DNA from: Beaufortia kweichowensis
Lineage: Eukaryota > Chordata > Actinopteri > Cypriniformes > Gastromyzontidae
Direction of reading: 5' to 3'
Assembly: GCA_019155185.1 (NCBI GenBank)
Contig: CM032802.1
Coordinates: forward strand, 11,322,501 to 11,386,500
Length of the DNA stretch: 64,000 bases
The notes under the pieces were generated by a model, which had not been told where the DNA came from, ran no database searches, and worked only from the letters and a program-made list of their open reading frames with translations. Made by a program: the position numbers and the translations under genes. Shown piece after piece: positions 51,954-64,000 of the stretch (its first letter is position 1; every line of letters begins with the position of its first letter).

Positions 51954-54559
51954 CTCTCCTTGTCCAGATTTTCCGTTGCTCAAACACTGGTCAATCTCAC
52001 TCTGCTCTTGCAGGATATCCACTAGGTGCTGATGCACATCCTCTCCTTCACAGATCTAAGATGGTTTGCCGGGGCTGGGTCAGGTGTGCCGGAGGGGAGG
52101 CGGAGAGATGCTGAGCCGGAGAATGGGAGAGAGGCAGAGGAAGCAGAGGAGGGACCTAATGAAGGTGGTAAGAAGGATTCTAATGGTATCTGGATGTGAT
52201 CCTACAAGTAACCCAGGCATGGAACATCCAGAGAGGAGAGGTCTCCAATTTAGTGTACCAGCATTGTGACAAGTAGTAACAGACGCCAGCCTTCTGACCG
52301 GTTCCCACACTGCTTCTTCCTTAACCCCTCCCGATTTGTTCATATACATATCAGAGGAACAATGACTGACTAAGTTCATCATTAAAGATTGATGGCAAAG
52401 TCAAGGCTGGCAGGCTTGAGGTTGATTGATATGGGAAGGTGTAACAAGATGCTGTACTTCTAGTCCCAGACTGACCTCTATCCTGAGTAACAATTCCAGG
52501 AGTTCATGAGTTAAACGTATCAAAGTCAACAACCAAACACTAACATCAGGGTTTAAACTCTCATGGCACTGAAGCCTATATTCAATACTCCTCAATCACA
52601 ATAATTCTGTTGCTTTAATGAGAGACAGAATTTATTCTTTTGTAAGTAAAGGAGTTTTCCTCTAACTCTTTTGTATGCAATAATCATCAAAAATGCAGTG
52701 TGCTTTAAAAATTCAGATATTTAGGTCTAAAAAATGCATTAGTGCATTACTATGGTGTTGCACTAGACTCTCAAGCTCTGTTTCAATGATACCTGATGTA
52801 CAGTAGATGATTCTGTAGTCTGTTTGCCATTAAGAAAATGTCTAAAAATGCCTTGACTTTGATAGTGAATTATTATTTTATCATACCATATTGGTGTTGA
52901 AAAATATATGCAAATGATTATGAACATATAGGTTTCATACTTTTTACTCATCCAGATACTAACTCTTCACAGAGTAGTTTTGTTCAGCTTTTTTCCATAT
53001 GGAAATTTTGCACCACAATAGTGCTGCAGTAATGCATTTGCTAATAATGCATTTATTTTATAAAAGTTTTTTTTTATATAAATAATATTACAGAATTTAT
53101 TACTAACATTTATTTTTTACTAACATTTATTTCTTATAATTATTTTTATGGCATGCAAATACTGTTACACAGTCTTTACAATTTAGACACTTTCTGTTTA
53201 TAGGGACTAGAGGGACATCTACTGGTCCACAGAAGCTATTTAAACCATGAAAATGACTTTCATATAAACTTTTCTCAAACAAACTTGACTGCACAGATTT
53301 TAAACATTTAAACATCTTGCAAATGCTACTTGTTCATAAACTTCTGATTAGTTATCCTTACACCGCTCCCTATTAAAGACATAAATCAATAAATGTGTTG
53401 TGAAATATGCCTTTACCAAAGATCTAACCTTCGGTGACTAGTTCCAACAACTTTCTATGTATTTATGGTCATGACAAAAGTTCAAAGTCAAATTTAGCTG
53501 AAATTATTTTAAAATGTACGTGAAATTTAAAAATGCGCAGCTTTTGTCCACTAGTCGGCGCTGGTCTTACACTTTTAATTCAGCAACTTCTATTCACAGT
53601 GATAAATAATACAAAAAAGAAAACCGATGCAACTTTTGAAGCATTTTTATTTTTCCATGATAGACAGTCAGATATACAGTAGTTTTTCCTATTCGACAAA
53701 CAAAACAAAATAAAAATATGAAAGAAACATTAAGCATTACGTGCTGTTTGTAGATGTACAATACCATATAACACAGCATGCACTAGTACTCATTATGACA
53801 TTGTAAAGTTATGCTGTTGTGTTAATACTTTATTTAGTTTAGTCTGTATGAAATATTGATTGCCTTATAGCTGTCACATTTTCAAAATAATCATAAATAG
53901 CACAAAAACCTGTTTAATGCCTGCACTGAATAAAAAGGTTTTTGGCCAAGGTTACTAGCTTTAAAATGCATTAAATGTCATAAAATCATTTTATTTCATA
54001 GTGGTGATTAAGCCAATTCTTACAAATACTTCTCACTGCTGTTTACTTTTATAAAGGTTGTACTTTCTGCATTTATATAGTTATTTAACTATATTTATGA
54101 CAATTCATAATGCTTAATATTATTTTTTATACGTTTTGTATGCGTTGATTGTTGCTTACAACTAGTTCGAAAATTAATAAATGATTAAAACATAATTTAA
54201 CCACAAAAACTTGAAATTAAAAGAAGAAAATAAATCTTGATAAGATGTAGAATAAAATGTATTTCCTGTTCCTGAAAACCTTTTGTGTTCATTTAATAAT
54301 ATGCATTATAAAGTGTTTTACACATATATATTTTACACGTATGCTATTGTTTGTTTGTATATATTTAGTCTTACCTCAACAAATCATCGCTGAATGTTAC
54401 GCACACTCAGCTAATATTACGTCCGTATTAGCAACAAACAAAACTACAAAAAATAAACATAGTCTAAATATAAATAATATGCATGGTCTGTAAACATTAA
54501 AAAGTACAGTTTCTTGTTCTAATACGATATGACCGAGTTACATTGTAGCAGTCGAAAAG
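51954..54559. other. Intergenic region between the divergent genes slc17a8 and bmal2
   Basis: 52,040-52,400 is GC-richer, purine-skewed on the plus strand and probably the 5' untranslated region and promoter of slc17a8. 52,400-54,559 is AT-rich with nothing recognisable. The GC-rich bmal2 promoter follows. Confidence 0.45.
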
Positions 54560-54982
54560 ATGATCCAGGGTTGCCATGCCTCGTTTGGTTCAGCCCCGCA
54601 TACCCCCATCGCATCCGTGACCGCATTTTTCTCGGCTTGCATAACGTATCGCGTGACTAGGTTAGTAACGTGAGGGACCGGGCAACAGAGAAGGCGGTGT
54701 TGATGACGGTAGGAGGAGATTCTGCGCCGTCGTCTTCCGCGTTTTCCCGGATTTCAACCACTGTCCTGATTACATCGTCTCCTCTCCCGCACGTTTCTAC
54801 GCTCAGCCCACCCTCACAGTTGACTTAGTTGTAAAGAAAAAAAAATAAAGCAATTATACAGGCAACGCCGCCCCCCCCTCCGCCTTCACCTCTTTCTCTT
54901 CCCCCTTTGCAAATATCTACTACCGCCTTCCTTCTCCACATGCAGCATCGGAGTCCAGGGCCCCGGCGTACCGGCTCCAGCC
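54560..54982 (+). promoter_or_regulatory. bmal2: CpG-rich promoter region of bmal2
   Basis: Against AT-rich flanks this segment and the following about 200 bp are dense in CpG dinucleotides and contain GC-rich runs near 54,860-54,890, just upstream of the ATG at 54,983. It is the only clear CpG island in the window and marks the transcription start region of the clock gene. No exact start can be read from the sequence. Confidence 0.7.
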
Positions 54983-57900
54983 ATGTCGGCGAGGAATACA
55001 GCGGCTGGCGGCGGTGACGGAGCGACGGGGGAAAAGACGGGTAATTCGCCTTTTAAAATCAGAAGACGTGACTGCTCGTATGTTATGTTACGTGCGTTAA
55101 ACGTAGAGAAATCGGCGTGCTGTTCGCCGGGCGGAGGAGAGGGGAGCTCTCGGTGTTCCCCGCTGATTGGTTTGCGCACTTGCGTTCGCAGCGAAACTAG
55201 GTCAGTAGTTCAGTAGAGCGAACTCGAGCAAGAGCGAGCAGAAGCGCGGTGGACGAGTGTGCTCAAAACTACACGTTGTTTCAAAATTTGGGCTATAAAG
55301 CTGTATTGAGACTTTTAATATGCTGTTGTTATGTGACGGACAAGCCTCTTTATTGAATCTAGTCTGTTGTGTAGTTATTTTGCGAGGCCTTGGCAGGTTG
55401 CCTGACGTCACATTCGCTCAGTCTCGGCTATGCTAACTCGCTTTTATGTGTTAAATGTAGGCGTACGCGATGTATACTTTACTTGCTAGTTGTCTTTTTT
55501 GACAGCCTTTGTTGGCATTTGAGGAAAATGTGTCGCTTTTATATTGACAAATATTTAGTGAGGTTTTTGTCTGCCCAGTGTCAAATTAAAATAGACACCC
55601 GAAGTTCACGAGTGTCTAATCCGGAAAATAGTAAAAATGTGTTAAATCGACGAAATATTGTTTATATGTATATTAGGCTACAAGTAGGCTAGGTACCCAT
55701 TAAATGCCATATAGAATTAAAAAGTCTGGCTTTCGGTAATTTTGTGGTTATTTCTCAATCTTAATCAACGTAGGCTATATTTGTTAATAGCTTGACTCAT
55801 CATCTACAGAAAACGGATATATTTCAATATACCTGTATGAACTTGTTTGTTTTAAATATTTCATTATATCAGATTTTTGGGAGGGTTAATAACACTGACA
55901 GTAGATCAAGAGAAAGTACATGTATGTAAATGCTTAAATTGACTTTCAAACACTTAGAAAGTCTCAAAAGTTGACATCGCAAAGTGAGTTGAAAGTTAAT
56001 TTTTTGTGTATTTAATATGGGTGCATAGATATATGAATATGAGTCTAAAAGTTAGCTTTATTTAAAGCTGTTTAACATCTTATTAAAACTAAAAATAGGT
56101 TATGTAAAACTAAGTTTAGCTCACTTTCTGGCACATATGCCTTTTTATTTGTTCCATCTTTAATGAGCGCCAGTGTGTTGTGACGTAAATCTGATTCATT
56201 ATTGTTGAGGTCATACAGCGACGCTTGATCTGCTCTGTTTTCAGTGCGTGTTAGCAACCTTGTAACGTGACTGTTGTGTAATATGTAGGTCATACTCGGC
56301 ACACTTGTAGGCCACTGCTGCGATGCCCTCCTCTTCCTCATGCGTTGCTTTCTCTCATTTACTGAACATTTACACAACTAGACTGCACACAATCTGTACA
56401 ACTAAAGCTGCTCATTATACCTTAACGAGATTGCTATTTGTTCTTATATTGAAATATGTCATTTAAATCGTCTGTCAGCTTGGTTCCTCTCATGGCAGAC
56501 CTCCTCCTCTTTCCTAACACTGAAAACGTGACTGGAATTTAGGGTCTCATCTGGAAAGTATGTCTCTAATGCGAGTTACAGATTCCTTTTATTTCACTGT
56601 TTCTTATTTATTATGAACAATTTAGGCATGAGCCTATTTGACATATTCTGCTTAGCATGTCCAAAAAATAAAATACACATCCTGGCAAATTCTGTTTGGA
56701 AAAAAGCACTGTATACTTAGTTTTTCTTTATGAATTATAAAATTGTAAATTTTACTTTAATTATATTGCTGTTTGCAAATAGAGATAGTAGTGATAATAA
56801 AAATACAACACAGCATAATATTGAAAAGTACTGAATATATATTGACAAATAATACAACACAAGCTCTTAAAGAGTCTAAAATTATTATAAACATTGTGCT
56901 TGAAAGTCTTATTTTTAAGAGAATAAAGCTTTCACAGTGCTTTTGACAAATTCTTGTGATTTATTTTTGTATTTTATTATAAATTATATTACAGATTTGA
57001 GATGTTTAAGAAAGGTAAAGTTAAAATTTAGCTCCTGTAAGTTGAAGTGCAACTCTAAACGCCCTGTTAGTGCAACTAATCACCTTGTTAGGCAACTATT
57101 TTAAGGTTAAGGTTTAAAGTATTGTTGAGCTGATCACTTACAATTATAATTAGTCATCTTATTGTGTTTCATTAAATGTATAGACGTTTTGTGGTATTTA
57201 TGCATTTGGATTGTAAAACAATTCTATGTTTTTTGTTAAATGAGAATGAGAGAATCTTGTTCAAGGTTTTGGCCCCTCTTTTAAATACTGAAAATGATGA
57301 ACTAATGTCTCTGTATGTCATTCATACGTCTTGACTTCCTCCCTTGTCGAGAAGATGGTTTCCTGTTATCTCCACGTCTAGACATCTACAAATCATGCCA
57401 ATTTTGTTGTTGTTATTTTGCTTACATCAGTGAAAATGCCTAAGTTCAATGTGGCAGCAGGGTTAGATTATACGTTAGGAGGTTAAAAACTAAATCAACA
57501 AAACCGTTTGTTGTGTGACGGAAAGACAGAAGAATTTGAAACCCTAATATTTTAAATCATTAGGATAACTCTCTTCTCTCGACGATTGTTTCCAGCTCTA
57601 TAATATTTATAGAGAAATCAAGAGGAAAAATAGACAAATATCATTTCTCTTTATATTATAATTATAGTTATTATATATATATATATATATACTTACTATC
57701 GTTTATTTTGTTCAGGTTAATCAAGTTAGTCATCAGAATTAAAATGACTCAATTATTAAAATAATCATAACTGTTTTTAATAATCTGTCTGTTAATTGAA
57801 ACATGACAACTGTAAACGCAAGGCAGTCTTATAGTGTGTTTGAAAAATGAGGTCATGTCTGCATAACTGGGTAATTCTTTGGATTGTTTTTGTATGTTTT

Positions 57901-60900
57901 TTTTTAAATGTACTGTATCCACTTCACAGATTATCTCAGTAACAGAAACCTCAAGCTGGGAATTTTGTCTGTTTTGTTATGCAGAAAGTCTATAGGCTAT
58001 ATCCAAGATGTTTTAAAAGGTTTAGTTTGTTTTTTAAACCTCCACTAATTCATATTTTAGTGGAAAGTGGAAAAGCATGCTGGTGAGATTTGATTCGTTG
58101 ATTAACATGACTTTTGAGTCATCAGTCATTTTGTTTAATGAGATAGTGTACCGTATTTAAATTGTTCACTTTGTTAGCTGCCATACTTGTTTTTTTTAAT
58201 GAAACATAAGGATAGAATATGCAAAACACACAAACTACTGGTCTAACTGGGCCAGCATTGTTTTCCTGTGTAAAAGTCATTTATTAGATTAAATATGCTA
58301 TAACAGCTAAAACATTTTAATACTATAAATTCATAAACCAACATTTGCTGGAAACTATGGCATATGATGATTGATGATTTGCAACCCAGCTTCCAAGACC
58401 ACCACAAATCACAGTCACATTTTACTCAATGCAGCCTCATGCTGGCCATGAGCAATTGGATCATCCCTGTTATTTAGCCCTTTTGGTTACTTGTTAGTTC
58501 AGCCTTCAACTGAATAAATGTATAATTCATTTAACACTCTGAAACAGGTTACTGGAATGCAGGTCTTTTAAAATACTACCAAGGTGTGGTGCCAAAACCG
58601 TGCCAGAGATATATTTCAGTCAATGAAATCACTGACCTACTTTTATGTACTATAGTCACGTTTCTTGCAGAGTGTTTGACGTAAATTAAATAGAGTTTGG
58701 GCATGTTTCTCGTGCGGCTCTATGGTAACGGACAAACGTATGATGATTAAATAGGTCACCTTATGACATGAGCATTTTTTTTCCATGGAAAGCAGTGCAA
58801 GCATCCACTGTTCTTCGAGTTGTTTACTTTATTTAGTTTGTGTTTTGTCATAAAGAGATTATTGTGGGTCTGTTTTGTGTGGGTGTGTGTTGTTTTTTCA
58901 ATTTTTTTATTTAATTTGGTTTATATATTTTGCTTTTGTTTAAACTTGTATTCGTGCATGCGGGTTTAAACGTTCTTTTGGCTAGTGATGTCAATCCAAA
59001 CAGTGAGTTTGCCTTTCTCTTGTCTGAATGATCTCACACATGATGTCACACAGTCGTCATGGGTGCTACCATTTAAATGCAGGTCGGAGGTCAGGTAGTA
59101 TCGTGAGCCAGTGAAACCCAGAACTTCGATGTTGGGCGTGGTTTTCCTATAGTCCTCATAAAACCAAATAATCCCGCCGCAGATCTTCACTCCAGCACAC
59201 GGGATTAAAAATCAGGTTGTTGCCGATCTGTTAACGACTATTTAGGTCACTGGGCCTGTGGAACGGTGTTAAATATAGGAGCCAGGGGCACAAGCTGTGT
59301 TTGGCCTGGCCTATTCCATTGTCACTTAAACCTGATGGCAGTGTAGCAACACACACGGCACGTGTACACGTTGGCCAATACGAGGACATGTAGATGCAGT
59401 TCAGGGCCAGGTGAGATGGAGCGTGTTGATCTTGGCTTAAAGCGGCAGGTGAAGCTGGCAGGAAAGCAGACTGTGCCGTAAAAGCCTGATTATGAATAAG
59501 ATGCCCTGCTCGTGGAGAGTTTATGAATGGATTATGGGATATAGCGCTTAATGACAATAACAGATGGCAAATATGGTCTAATTGTTGTTCCTGCTGGCAG
59601 CAGAACCTTTAGGAACCAAGAATGAAATTGCTGATCCGTCTAAGCCCATGTTCAGTTTGAACAGTAAGTCTTGTTATATTTTGGTTTTAATTTAATGAAA
59701 TGAAATGTTTACATGCATGATTTTTAACTGATGTTTGCTCAATAACCCACAGTTTGTAAGGTCAGGTAAACACTTTAAACAGTGATTTTATTAAAGAACG
59801 GTCATAAACGGTTTGAGCAAAATCTGATGGACACACCTAGATCTTTGCCCATTATCATGTGTGTAAATATCTTTCCGGCATTCTGTTTTAACAAACTTGA
59901 CAATTTACTATAAACACTGTTTTCTCGACGTATTAATATTATAATGAGGTTTTGTATTTTTTTCCCATAAGCTCTCATTGTGTAAATGTACTTTAAAGGG
60001 ATAGTTGTTCTGCTGTGTAAAATAACCTAAAATAACTTTTCTTACTAAAGATTATAGTTTTTTTATTCATTTCCTAGCATTGTATTCTGCATTAAAAATT
60101 ATATTTGTCTGGTTATATTTTACTACTGTTTTAATTTACTATTATAGCGTGTTTTATAACTATAATGCAGCTATATATAACATAGCTAGATAGTACCTTG
60201 CTGACATATTCAGATAAAACAGAAAGAGACATCATACTACAACCAATAGATGAGCATTTGGAGAAAAGGAAGTTATGTGTGCTGTGCGTGTCTTTCAGCT
60301 CAAAACAGGCAACCTACTTGTCTTAAACACTGCAGAGTCATCCAACCTCAATGCGACATCTTTATGTGAACTTTTCTGTAATGCTGCACTTCTTAAAACC
60401 CAGAGTAACCTGGGTTTCTGGGTTTTAAGATTACACTTTTTTTCTTGTAATGACTTCCACCAAAATGTCCTGTTTATTATTTAACCACCACACAGACAAA
60501 AAGTATCACTCGGAATTGACGAAACAATCCTTAGATTGTTTGTGCACCAATTGCAGATGGTCTGATTCTTTAGATGTCTGTTATGAAATCTATTCCACAG
60601 TGTCCTGGTTCCAATATGTAGTACGTCACTGGAGCGCGGTCTCTTGGTGTTTTGGTATGTTCCTTGTTTTAAAATGATTTCTTCTCTCTATGTATGGCAG
60701 GAGATGAATTAAAGGATGAACCCCAGGGTCTCTCTGTCTCTCTGTCTGGTTTGATGACCCCCACCTCAGCCGCTGGCATGGCCTCAGGCATGGAGCTGCC
60801 CAGAAAGAGGAAAGGCAGCATGGACAATTCGTAAGTATACTTGCATGCGAATGTAAGATTATGTATGAAATGTTCAAATGAGAGATTTGTATGTTGTTTT

Positions 60901-63817
60901 TATGAATAATATTCTCCCTGTTTTCTAAATGAGTTCAGATACGCTGGATAGGGAAGTGCGTGGTCTGTGTATACTGCCCCTTAAAATCACTGCAGCATTT
61001 AATGAGTCACTTTAATTATCTCAACACTTTGTTTCCAGGGAGACAAAATCTGCATTGAATTTAGATGAGGATATGGAGGACGATCAGGGCAGGTACTGTG
61101 CCCATTATCAACAACTTCAATAGCCTCATCTGGTTTATTACCATTCATCAAATTTAACACTGTTATTATTCTGTTTTAGATCAGAAGGAGATGACCAGCA
61201 CCTAAAAATTAAATGCATCAGGTAGGTACTGTAAATATTTATATATCAGTTTAATTTAGACAATCCTCACTTTATTTAATGTTACTTTTTTATTCAATTT
61301 GGTGCCTAAATGAGTTATTTCCAAAGTCGTGAACATTATTTTGTAGAGTTTACCAGCTTAACGGGATTTAAAATCTTTTTTACTACCATCTATACAAATA
61401 TTAAAACAAAATTATATATATGAAATGTAATATATTAAACAGTATAAGCTTGAGCTTCTTTGTAAAACTATTCATGAATAATTTTGTACTGAATTGTTGT
61501 TTTTATTGACCATATTATTGAAGTCAGCAGATAGTTAGCTTGAAAACCTTTTGCATACATAAATATGCAACTTTTATGCAGTTGCTTGTAATCAGGTCCC
61601 ATTGTGAATTTATAGGGAACCTCACAGCCAAATTGAGAAACGACGACGAGATAAGATGAATAATCTGATTGATGAGTTGGCGGCGATGATTCCTACGTGT
61701 AACCCAATGTCCCGCAAGCTCGACAAACTCACTGTGTTACGAATGGCTGTCCAGCACCTTAAATCCCTCAAAGGTAAATGAAAGACTGGAAAAGTCTTCA
61801 GAAAAGCATACCTATTCAATGATAAATAATAATGGATGTTATTAAAATGAATGCGTATGTAATGGAAAGCCTCTGTTTTTCAGGGGCAACCAGCTCCTTC
61901 GCAGAAGCCAATTACAAACCTGCGTTCCTTCCTGATGATGAGCTTAAACACCTTGTTCTAAGGGTAAATTATGTGCTGTTTTGGAAAAAATAATAGCAAA
62001 TTAGTAACTGTATATGGATATAAATAATAGGTTTTATCTTGTAAATATGACAATTTACAAGATGAGCTTTAAATGACTTTTGTGTCTGTCCAGGCTGCAG
62101 ATGGATTTCTCTTTGTGGTTGGCTGTGACCGTGGAAAAATAGTCTTCGTGTCAGAGTCGGTTTCTAAAATCCTCAACTACAGTCGGGTAGGAGAGCTTGA
62201 CTACACAGATTTCCAAGATTTTTCATAATTGTTAAGTGACAATAATGTTAAACAATGCCCTCCTAACGAGCTACATGAACACACATCAAAAGTATTCAAA
62301 AGTAATTTCAAGCTTTTACGCACAAGCTTTTTGATCTAACCAACTGTTTTTATTTTTAACGACAGTTTTAGAAAATGACTTGTTTAACTGATAATAAATG
62401 ATTCAGCTGATGACAGTGTAACAGTGTGCAAAATATATTAGTCATCAGTGGCTCATCTGATGGTTTTTTACGACAGACGGAGTTGATTGGACAAAGCCTG
62501 TTCGATTACGTTCACCCTAAGGATATTGGTAAAGTAAAGGAACAGCTGTCTGCATCTGAGCTCTACCCGCGGGAGCGTCTCATAGATGCCAAAAGTAAGT
62601 GCGCTGTCATAAACGGTTGTGGTTTTGTATCTGTATGCTTTGTTGAATGCTTCTACTGTTTTGTGTTTGTGTATGCAAAATCTTAATCTGCCTAATAACC
62701 ACCCCATCTTCTGTTTTATAACAACTGTGCGGGTATGTGTGTGTAGCGGGGTTGCAGGTGCAGGCGGAGCTTCCTGTCGGAGTGGCTCGCCTCTGCTCTG
62801 GGGCACGCCGCTCCTTCTTCTGTCGAATGAAGTACAACAAAGTTACCGTCAAAGAGGAGAAGGTCTTTCAGGCTGCTGGCTCAAAAAAGAAAGGTCGGTG
62901 GCACTATTGTAGATTGTATTATCTTGTAAATATAACCTGTGTTTCTGTTCACCAATGGCGATATTAAGTGAATCAAACAAGCCTTATGTGTCCTCATGGA
63001 ATCAAATCGAATGTACTGAAACCCATTAATTCAATCTGTTGCTCCACTTTGATTCTTAGAAGAAATGTGTGGAGGGATAAATTAAATAATGGTTTTATTT
63101 CTTTGGCTTCAGACTGCCAGAGGGCATCAATGAGTGGAAAACATTTTTATGCCTTTCTTACCGAGACCCTATGGGCACATGTGGCAGCTTTGTAATCTCA
63201 GTGGCGCCCTCTGCTGGTCTGGAGGAAGTGTGTTTATGTACCTGTGGTTTTATGACTAGTCTCTAAGCGTAAAGATGTCAGAGAAAGACATTATGTGTGT
63301 AACAAAGTCTGTTCAACCACAGTTACACACGTAACAAGTTTTTCTTATTGGAAATATTGAAACTCAAAGTGTCTTGTGGCAATCAAGTGTCTTACATTTA
63401 AGCTTATCAAACATGTCAACACACTCAACATTTGTAAAGTTATGTGTCTTCATCCATAAACTCATGATTTAATCTTGCAAATCTATAAGGGGAAAGACAC
63501 ATGCAACTTTAGTATTTGTCATTATCAACATATGATAGGACTTTGCCACAGTAAATTGATTGCATGTGATTGACAGAGTCGCAGCGGTACTGCACTGTGC
63601 ACTGCACAGGCTACATGCGCACCTGGCCAACACGCCAGCTGGGCACAGAAGGAGAGGCAGAGACGGACAAAGACAGCTCCCACTTTAGCTGCTTGGTAGC
63701 AGTGGGACGCGTGCACCCCCATATCCTCCCACAGGCCAATGGAGAGATCAAGGTCAAGCCAACTGAATTTGTCACCCGTTACGCCATGGATGGCAAATTT
63801 ACTTTTGTGGATCAACG
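54983..63817 (+). CDS. bmal2: BMAL2 (ARNTL2) clock transcription factor, 5' part; continues past the right edge
   Basis: bHLH-PAS activator that pairs with CLOCK or NPAS2 and drives E-box genes of the circadian clock. Coding exons in the window: 54983-55040, 60701-60830, 61039-61092, 61180-61221, 61616-61773, 61884-61963, 62094-62186, 62477-62594, 62747-62893, 63577-63817; 1,121 nt (373 codons plus 2 nt), phases agree; the gene is cut by the window end. A nuclear-localisation-like LPRKRKGS is followed by an acidic stretch. The bHLH starts near residue 97 (HSQIEKRRRDKMNNLIDELA) with DNA-contact H98, E102 and R105/R106. PAS-A follows from about residue 175 (AADGFLFVVGCDRGK, GQSLFDYVHPKDIGKVKEQL). 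The next block, RSFFCRMKYNK to YCTVHCTGYMRTW, leads into PAS-B, which begins with FSCLVAVGRVHPHI. NNLIDEL..MIPTCNP, HLKSLKG and VKPTEFVTR fit BMAL2 better than BMAL1. Exon 1 is 5.7 kb from exon 2 and is assigned by phase, Kozak context and its CpG-rich setting. Confidence 0.95.
56282..56292 (+). promoter_or_regulatory. bmal2: Isolated RORE motif in bmal2 intron 1
   Basis: TATGTAGGTCA matches the RORE consensus perfectly. It lies about 1.3 kb downstream of the first coding exon and is the fourth such site in this intron. Confidence 0.35.
58633..59249. promoter_or_regulatory. bmal2: Cluster of three perfect RORE motifs in bmal2 intron 1
   Basis: Three exact matches to WAWNTRGGTCA: AAAGTAGGTCA on the minus strand at 58,633-58,643 (the sequence known from the mammalian Bmal1 promoter), TAAATAGGTCA at 58,748-58,758 and TATTTAGGTCA at 59,239-59,249. 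ROR activators and REV-ERB repressors bind this site and time Bmal transcription. The 58,960-59,420 stretch is also less AT-rich than its surroundings. Function is inferred; only the motifs are seen. Confidence 0.5.
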
Positions 63818-64000
63818 GTATGTTAACACTTGATGATCTTATTAGACAGTGGTATGTTTTGTTTTTCTACTGTTATGGGATAACTTTTGTTTTGCATGAC
63901 ACTTATAAATGCAAATATAAAGTAAAAGCTTATACTATTCAGGCTATGTGTTAAAACCTTTAACAGTTTGATGTTTTATAGCACTTAAGAAAATTTATCA
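63818..64000 (+). other. bmal2: bmal2 intron 10 (start), cut by the window edge
   Basis: Begins with the donor CG|GTATGT after VDQR. The next PAS-B exon is not reached. Confidence 0.8.

Larger units (their letters stand above)
55041..60700 (+). other. bmal2: bmal2 intron 1
   Basis: 5.66 kb. The first about 200 bp continue the CpG-rich patch. It contains an (AT)n run at 57,672-57,691, four RORE motifs, a less AT-rich block at 58,960-59,560 that includes CACGTG at 59,359-59,364, and a possible Angel start fragment near 59,994-60,010. No nested gene recognised; the 108-codon minus-strand frame at 59,231-59,557 lies in the GC-richer block and is probably chance. Confidence 0.6.

Noticed and set aside
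51954..52037. In-frame open extension of slc17a8 upstream of the chosen start
   Set aside because: The extension opens with GTG, not ATG, and an in-frame TAG lies at 52,056-52,058; the first in-frame ATG is at 51,953, matching the known VGLUT3 N-terminus.
59359..59364. E-box CACGTG near the RORE cluster of bmal2
   Set aside because: CACGTG occurs at more than ten places in this window, so one site is not evidence of clock control.
59231..59557. 108-codon minus-strand frame in bmal2 intron 1
   Set aside because: No domain recognised and no splice or promoter context; it lies in a block better explained as regulatory sequence.

Overview
This is an AT-rich stretch of vertebrate nuclear DNA, almost certainly from a teleost. 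It carries short exons with GT-AG introns, miniature inverted-repeat transposons with TA target sites, and palindromic Angel-type elements typical of cypriniform fishes. A carp/danio-type genome is the best guess; the species cannot be named from the sequence.

Layout from left to right. Positions 1-10,512 contain no confidently recognised gene, only a few low-confidence exon candidates and repeats. Positions 10,513-19,812 (minus strand) and 22,644-29,613 (minus strand) hold two complete tandem copies of a vertebrate chitin synthase. Each has 19 coding exons with matching intron phases; they encode 1,222 and 1,230 residues, and neither shows a frameshift or stop. Positions 30,979-38,498 (minus) hold nr1h4, the farnesoid X receptor (bile-acid receptor), with 9 coding exons and 480 residues. 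Positions 44,078-51,953 (minus) hold slc17a8, the vesicular glutamate transporter VGLUT3, with 12 coding exons and 591 residues. Positions 54,983-63,817 (plus) hold the 5' part of bmal2 (arntl2), the clock bHLH-PAS factor. It starts in a CpG-rich promoter and runs off the right edge inside the PAS-B region. slc17a8 and bmal2 are divergent neighbours. nr1h4 next to slc17a8 is also the order in mammals and supports both identifications.

The most interesting system is the chitin synthase pair. Vertebrates were long thought to lack this enzyme; fishes and amphibians retain it. Here it is a tandem pair, and the central catalytic exons 9-11 with their two introns are about 98% identical over about 800 bp with no indels, while flanking exons and introns are clearly diverged. 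That is the signature of a recent gene-conversion event homogenising the active site. A second notable signal is four perfect ROR/REV-ERB response elements in bmal2 intron 1, three of them within about 620 bp.

Exon borders were placed by eye from splice signals. In the four complete genes and the partial fifth, every join keeps the reading frame. Family assignments come from recognised motifs and remembered family sequences, not from a database search.
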